Below, one piece after another: positions 23,794 to 25,192 of a DNA stretch of 25,192 nucleotides. This DNA is from a virus: the IMG/VR virus record IMGVR_UViG_3300027917_000167, positions 1-25,192 of that record; one strand, given 5' to 3'. The translations under genes were made by a program, and so were the position numbers. The notes under the pieces were generated by a model, which saw only the letters and a list, made by a program, of their open reading frames with translations, was not told the origin of the DNA and ran no database searches. Every line of letters starts with the position of its first letter. Positions within the stretch are counted from its first letter, which is position 1.

Positions 23794-24249
23794 TTAGCTG
23801 TATATTCTTAATTCTAAATATCCATTGTCTAAACCGTCCGTTGGTGTTGCATTACCGTCTAGTGACAAATTAACTAACCTTATTTCTAAAGGTGATACGC
23901 CTTTTAAATGTAGTGTTGTAGCTTCATTGGTACCTCCAGTTACTTGCACCCAAGTTTCAGATGTTGTTAAACTAGAGCTAGGTACACCATCATATACACC
24001 AGGGGCGCTTCTTGTCCATGTGAATGTTAAACTTGTATTATTCTCATGCTCTGTTATGACTGGATCATCAGTATCTGACTGTGTTAAGGCTATAACATAT
24101 GATTTGTAATTTAGTGCTAATGCAGCTACAGAACCAGCGCTAAAACTCTTGGTTGAGTTCTCTTCTGTTGTATCATCTTTAACTTGTGTACCTATAAGTA
24201 GGTCAGAAGCCTTAGGTGTAGCTGTTGGATATGTGTTTATTATTGCCAT
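23794..24249 (-). CDS. Small fibre/appendage-associated protein
   Basis: 151 aa, ATG start, 1 nt after the 85-aa gene. The N-terminal anchor-like motif (NTYPTATPKASDLLIGTQVK, then STKSFSAGSVAALALN) parallels that of the 229-aa protein. The remainder (YKSYVIALTQSDTDDPVITE, LTFTWTRSAPGVYDG, GYLELRIYS) looks like one beta-sandwich domain. I recognise no named family; placement at the head of the fibre cluster and the shared N-terminus suggest a virion appendage. It has no S74 or collagen segment. Confidence 0.62.
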   Translation of the reverse strand: MAIINTYPTATPKASDLLIGTQVKDDTTEENSTKSFSAGSVAALALNYKSYVIALTQSDTDDPVITEHENNTSLTFTWTRSAPGVYDGVPSSSLTTSETWVQVTGGTNEATTLHLKGVSPLEIRLVNLSLDGNATPTDGLDNGYLELRIYS

Positions 24250-24250
24250 G

Positions 24251-24508
24251 TTATTTTAATGTTGCTCTGTTAGTAGTTGGATCATATGAATAGTCACTAG
24301 CTGGGCGACCAGATTCTTTCGACGCTCTGTCAATAGCACGTTCTTCTGCCGTCATTTTGTTCCTCTGCATACCTTTAGCCGTAAGTTCACCAGATGGTGT
24401 TAAATCACCGCGCTTTTTAAGTAATGCTATAGCGAAACTCTTACTGCCAACTTGTGCTGAAAGGCGATCAATAAGGCTATTACGCCCCATATGTGCTTGT
24501 GTCTCCAT
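24251..24508 (-). CDS. Small basic conserved protein, first gene of the leftward block
   Basis: 85 aa from the ATG at 24506-24508; a second ATG at codon 7 (MGRNSLIDRL) is possible. The protein is basic, with a helical start, then FAIALLKKRGDLTPSGELTA, GMQRNKMTAEERAIDRASKE, and SGRPASDYSYDPTTNRATLK. The patterns ALLKKRGD-x-x-x-GELTA and AIDRASK-x-SGRPAS-x-Y-x-Y-x-P-x-T-N-x-ATL recur, as I recall, in small proteins of marine phages next to structural genes; their function is unknown to me. As the first gene after the divergent control region, its leader probably carries the promoter of the late block. Confidence 0.62.
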   Translation of the reverse strand: METQAHMGRNSLIDRLSAQVGSKSFAIALLKKRGDLTPSGELTAKGMQRNKMTAEERAIDRASKESGRPASDYSYDPTTNRATLK

Positions 24509-24564
24509 ATTTACTGTGTTCTATAGTTCTATATACTCACATATAAAGGTAAAAACTTACAAAA

Positions 24565-24611
24565 TGTGACAATAGCCTATTACTTATTTAACTTATAAGG
24601 CTTATGTCACA
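24565..24611. repeat. Imperfect inverted repeat, possible operator or hairpin
   Basis: The arms TGTGACAATAGCC (24565-24577) and GGCTTATGTCACA (24599-24611) are complementary at 11 of 13 positions, with a 21-nt AT-rich spacer. It lies 57-103 nt upstream of the first leftward start, where a repressor or activator site is expected. Confidence 0.6.
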
Positions 24612-24617
24612 CTGTGA
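24607..24617. promoter_or_regulatory. TCACA-C-TGTGA palindrome
   Basis: A perfect 5-bp inverted repeat around a single C. With TGTGA at 24565-24569 it makes three TGTGA/TCACA half-sites within 53 bp, as expected for a dimeric regulator binding site. The half-site spacing is not that of a CRP site. Confidence 0.45.
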
Positions 24618-24675
24618 ATTTAAAAATCGTTACTAATAGAGGATGTTGGGGTTGCCACTCCCTCTCGTATATTCA

Positions 24676-24786
24676 TTTTTTTAGCAAAATCATTAAATTT
24701 TTACCAGCCCCGGCCATTTTTTACTGATTTTTTCATAAACTTTTAGCATTTTTGCTGATCATTTTTCAATCATTTTAGACTTTTTT
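24676..24786. promoter_or_regulatory. Phased T-tracts, predicted curved DNA
   Basis: T-runs of 4-7 begin at 24676, 24698, 24717, 24728, 24741, 24749, 24762, 24773 and 24781. Successive gaps are 22, 19, 11, 13, 8, 13, 11 and 8, about 105 bp for ten helical turns. Such phasing is known to bend DNA. ATCATT also occurs four times across 24689-24794. Confidence 0.5.
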
Positions 24787-24792
24787 AGATCA

Positions 24793-24826
24793 TTACAAAC
24801 AAATTTAAAGATCTATTGGATAATAT
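24793..24826 (+). promoter_or_regulatory. Promoter-like direct repeat, copy 1
   Basis: TTACAAACAAA, 11 variable bases, then ATTGGATAATAT. It matches copy 2 at 29 of 34 positions, with the two blocks at identical spacing, as expected of a two-part promoter or binding site. TAATAT resembles a -10 box. It lies 120 nt before the rightward start. Confidence 0.55.
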
Positions 24827-24880
24827 CTATGTAAATACTTTGAAACAATAACTAAATTAAAATAAATAACAATAAATAAA

Positions 24881-24914
24881 TTACAAACAAAATCTAATAT
24901 CAATTGGATAATAT
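24881..24914 (+). promoter_or_regulatory. Promoter-like direct repeat, copy 2
   Basis: The same TTACAAACAAA and ATTGGATAATAT blocks with the same 11-base gap, 88 bp downstream of copy 1 and 32 nt before the ATG at 24947. The distance to the gene suits a phage early promoter with a short leader. Confidence 0.55.
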
Positions 24915-24946
24915 AATAAACTAATAATAACTTAAATTAAATTACT

Positions 24947-25180
24947 ATGCAAAATTCAAAATTAAATTCAAAAAGATTTGTCATCAGAAAATCATTAATA
25001 GGCAAAAATCAAATCATTGAAGTAACTTTCAAAAGTGGCAAGACTTTCACTTACAATCATGATAAAGTCTATGAAATTATGAAAGACAAATTGTCTACTA
25101 TGAATTGCTTTGAAAAGTACAAGTCTTACACTTCAAGCACTTCAGTTCCAGTAGTGTTAAGAGACAAAGAAGTTATCTAG
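24947..25180 (+). CDS. Small rightward gene, weakly KTSC-like protein
   Basis: 77 aa, ATG start behind ACTTAAATTAAATTACT, a leader like those of groEL and the 80-aa gene. It is the only plus-strand frame that looks real: it has sensible composition, its own leader and nothing convincing on the other strand. The sequence RKSLIGKNQIIEVTFKSGKT, then FTYNHDKVYEIMKDKL, resembles the strand-turn-strand and helix of KTSC-type domains (E-V-x-F-x-SG-x-x-Y-x-Y), but the namesake K-T-S-C residues are not evident. It is probably the first gene of an oppositely transcribed, perhaps early, block beyond the right edge. Confidence 0.62.
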   Translation: MQNSKLNSKRFVIRKSLIGKNQIIEVTFKSGKTFTYNHDKVYEIMKDKLSTMNCFEKYKSYTSSTSVPVVLRDKEVI

Positions 25181-25192
25181 TCTCTTAATACT

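Larger units (their letters stand above)
24509..24946. promoter_or_regulatory. Divergent intergenic control region between leftward and rightward genes
   Basis: The only gap of more than 300 bases. No frame worth calling and no tRNA is seen. It holds, from left to right, an inverted repeat (24565-24611) overlapping a TCACA-C-TGTGA palindrome (24607-24617), two short GC-rich patches (about 24637-24665 and 24704-24716), phased T-tracts (24676-24786), and two 34-nt direct repeats (24793-24826, 24881-24914) facing the rightward gene. On the minus strand a TATATGTG near 24532-24539, one mismatch from the Bacteroidota -7 element TAnnTTTG, might serve the leftward block, but its upstream spacing is poor. 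The region could switch early to late transcription or hold a replication origin. Confidence 0.65.

Noticed and set aside
24509-24946. tRNA or small RNA gene in the intergenic region
   Set aside because: No cloverleaf or T-loop (GTTCRANNC) pattern is seen on either strand; the GC patches form only interrupted stems.
1-25192. Stop-codon reassignment, known in some crAss-like phages
   Set aside because: TAA, TAG (groEL, 80-aa gene) and TGA (groES, 96-aa gene) all end genes exactly at packed junctions.

Overview
This window looks like part of the genome of a tailed, probably podovirus-type, phage of a marine Bacteroidota/Flavobacteriia host. The DNA is AT-rich and genes are packed end to end, many through TAATG or ATGA overlaps. 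Most start codons sit behind A/T-rich leaders without a clear Shine-Dalgarno sequence, as is usual in Bacteroidota. TAA, TAG and TGA all end genes at tightly packed boundaries, so there is no sign of stop-codon reassignment. The terminase, portal, major capsid, ring-like and stabilisation-like proteins, in that order, resemble the structural module of crAss-like phages (Crassvirales and relatives). That placement comes from remembered family patterns and gene order, not from a search.

Layout. One long leftward (minus-strand) block of 26 genes runs from 24508 to the left edge. In transcription order it holds: a small conserved protein and four tail-fibre/appendage genes (24508-19697), the last with an S74-type chaperone domain and a collagen-like tail; three small genes, including an unlisted 36-residue membrane peptide (19680-18854); a chaperonin pair, groEL then groES (18835-17035); a run of small accessory genes, with a winged-helix-like protein, a zinc-knuckle/EF-hand-like protein, an HExxH metallopeptidase-like protein, proteins sharing an S-P-[LFM] motif, and a holin (17038-13554); a protein that reads as two tandem GroES-like barrels (13554-12949); then a possible small terminase, TerL, portal, scaffold, major capsid protein, an unknown virion-type protein, two ring-like proteins and a partial stabilisation protein (13004-1). 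A strong intrinsic terminator follows the capsid gene, and a GNRA-loop hairpin lies in the next gap but one.

The 438-bp gap 24509-24946 separates this late-type block from a rightward gene at 24947, the only convincing plus-strand gene. The gap holds an inverted repeat, a TCACA-C-TGTGA palindrome, T-tracts spaced near the helical repeat, and two 34-nt direct repeats with fixed internal spacing that look like tandem promoters.

The most interesting content is the folding equipment. The GroEL keeps its ATPase residues but has changed apical binding residues and lacks the GGM tail. The GroES keeps its mobile loop but appears to lack the roof hairpin, as T4 gp31 does. The tandem GroES-like protein sits just upstream of the capsid genes. 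Together they suggest a dedicated phage chaperonin system for capsid or fibre folding; that role is inference.
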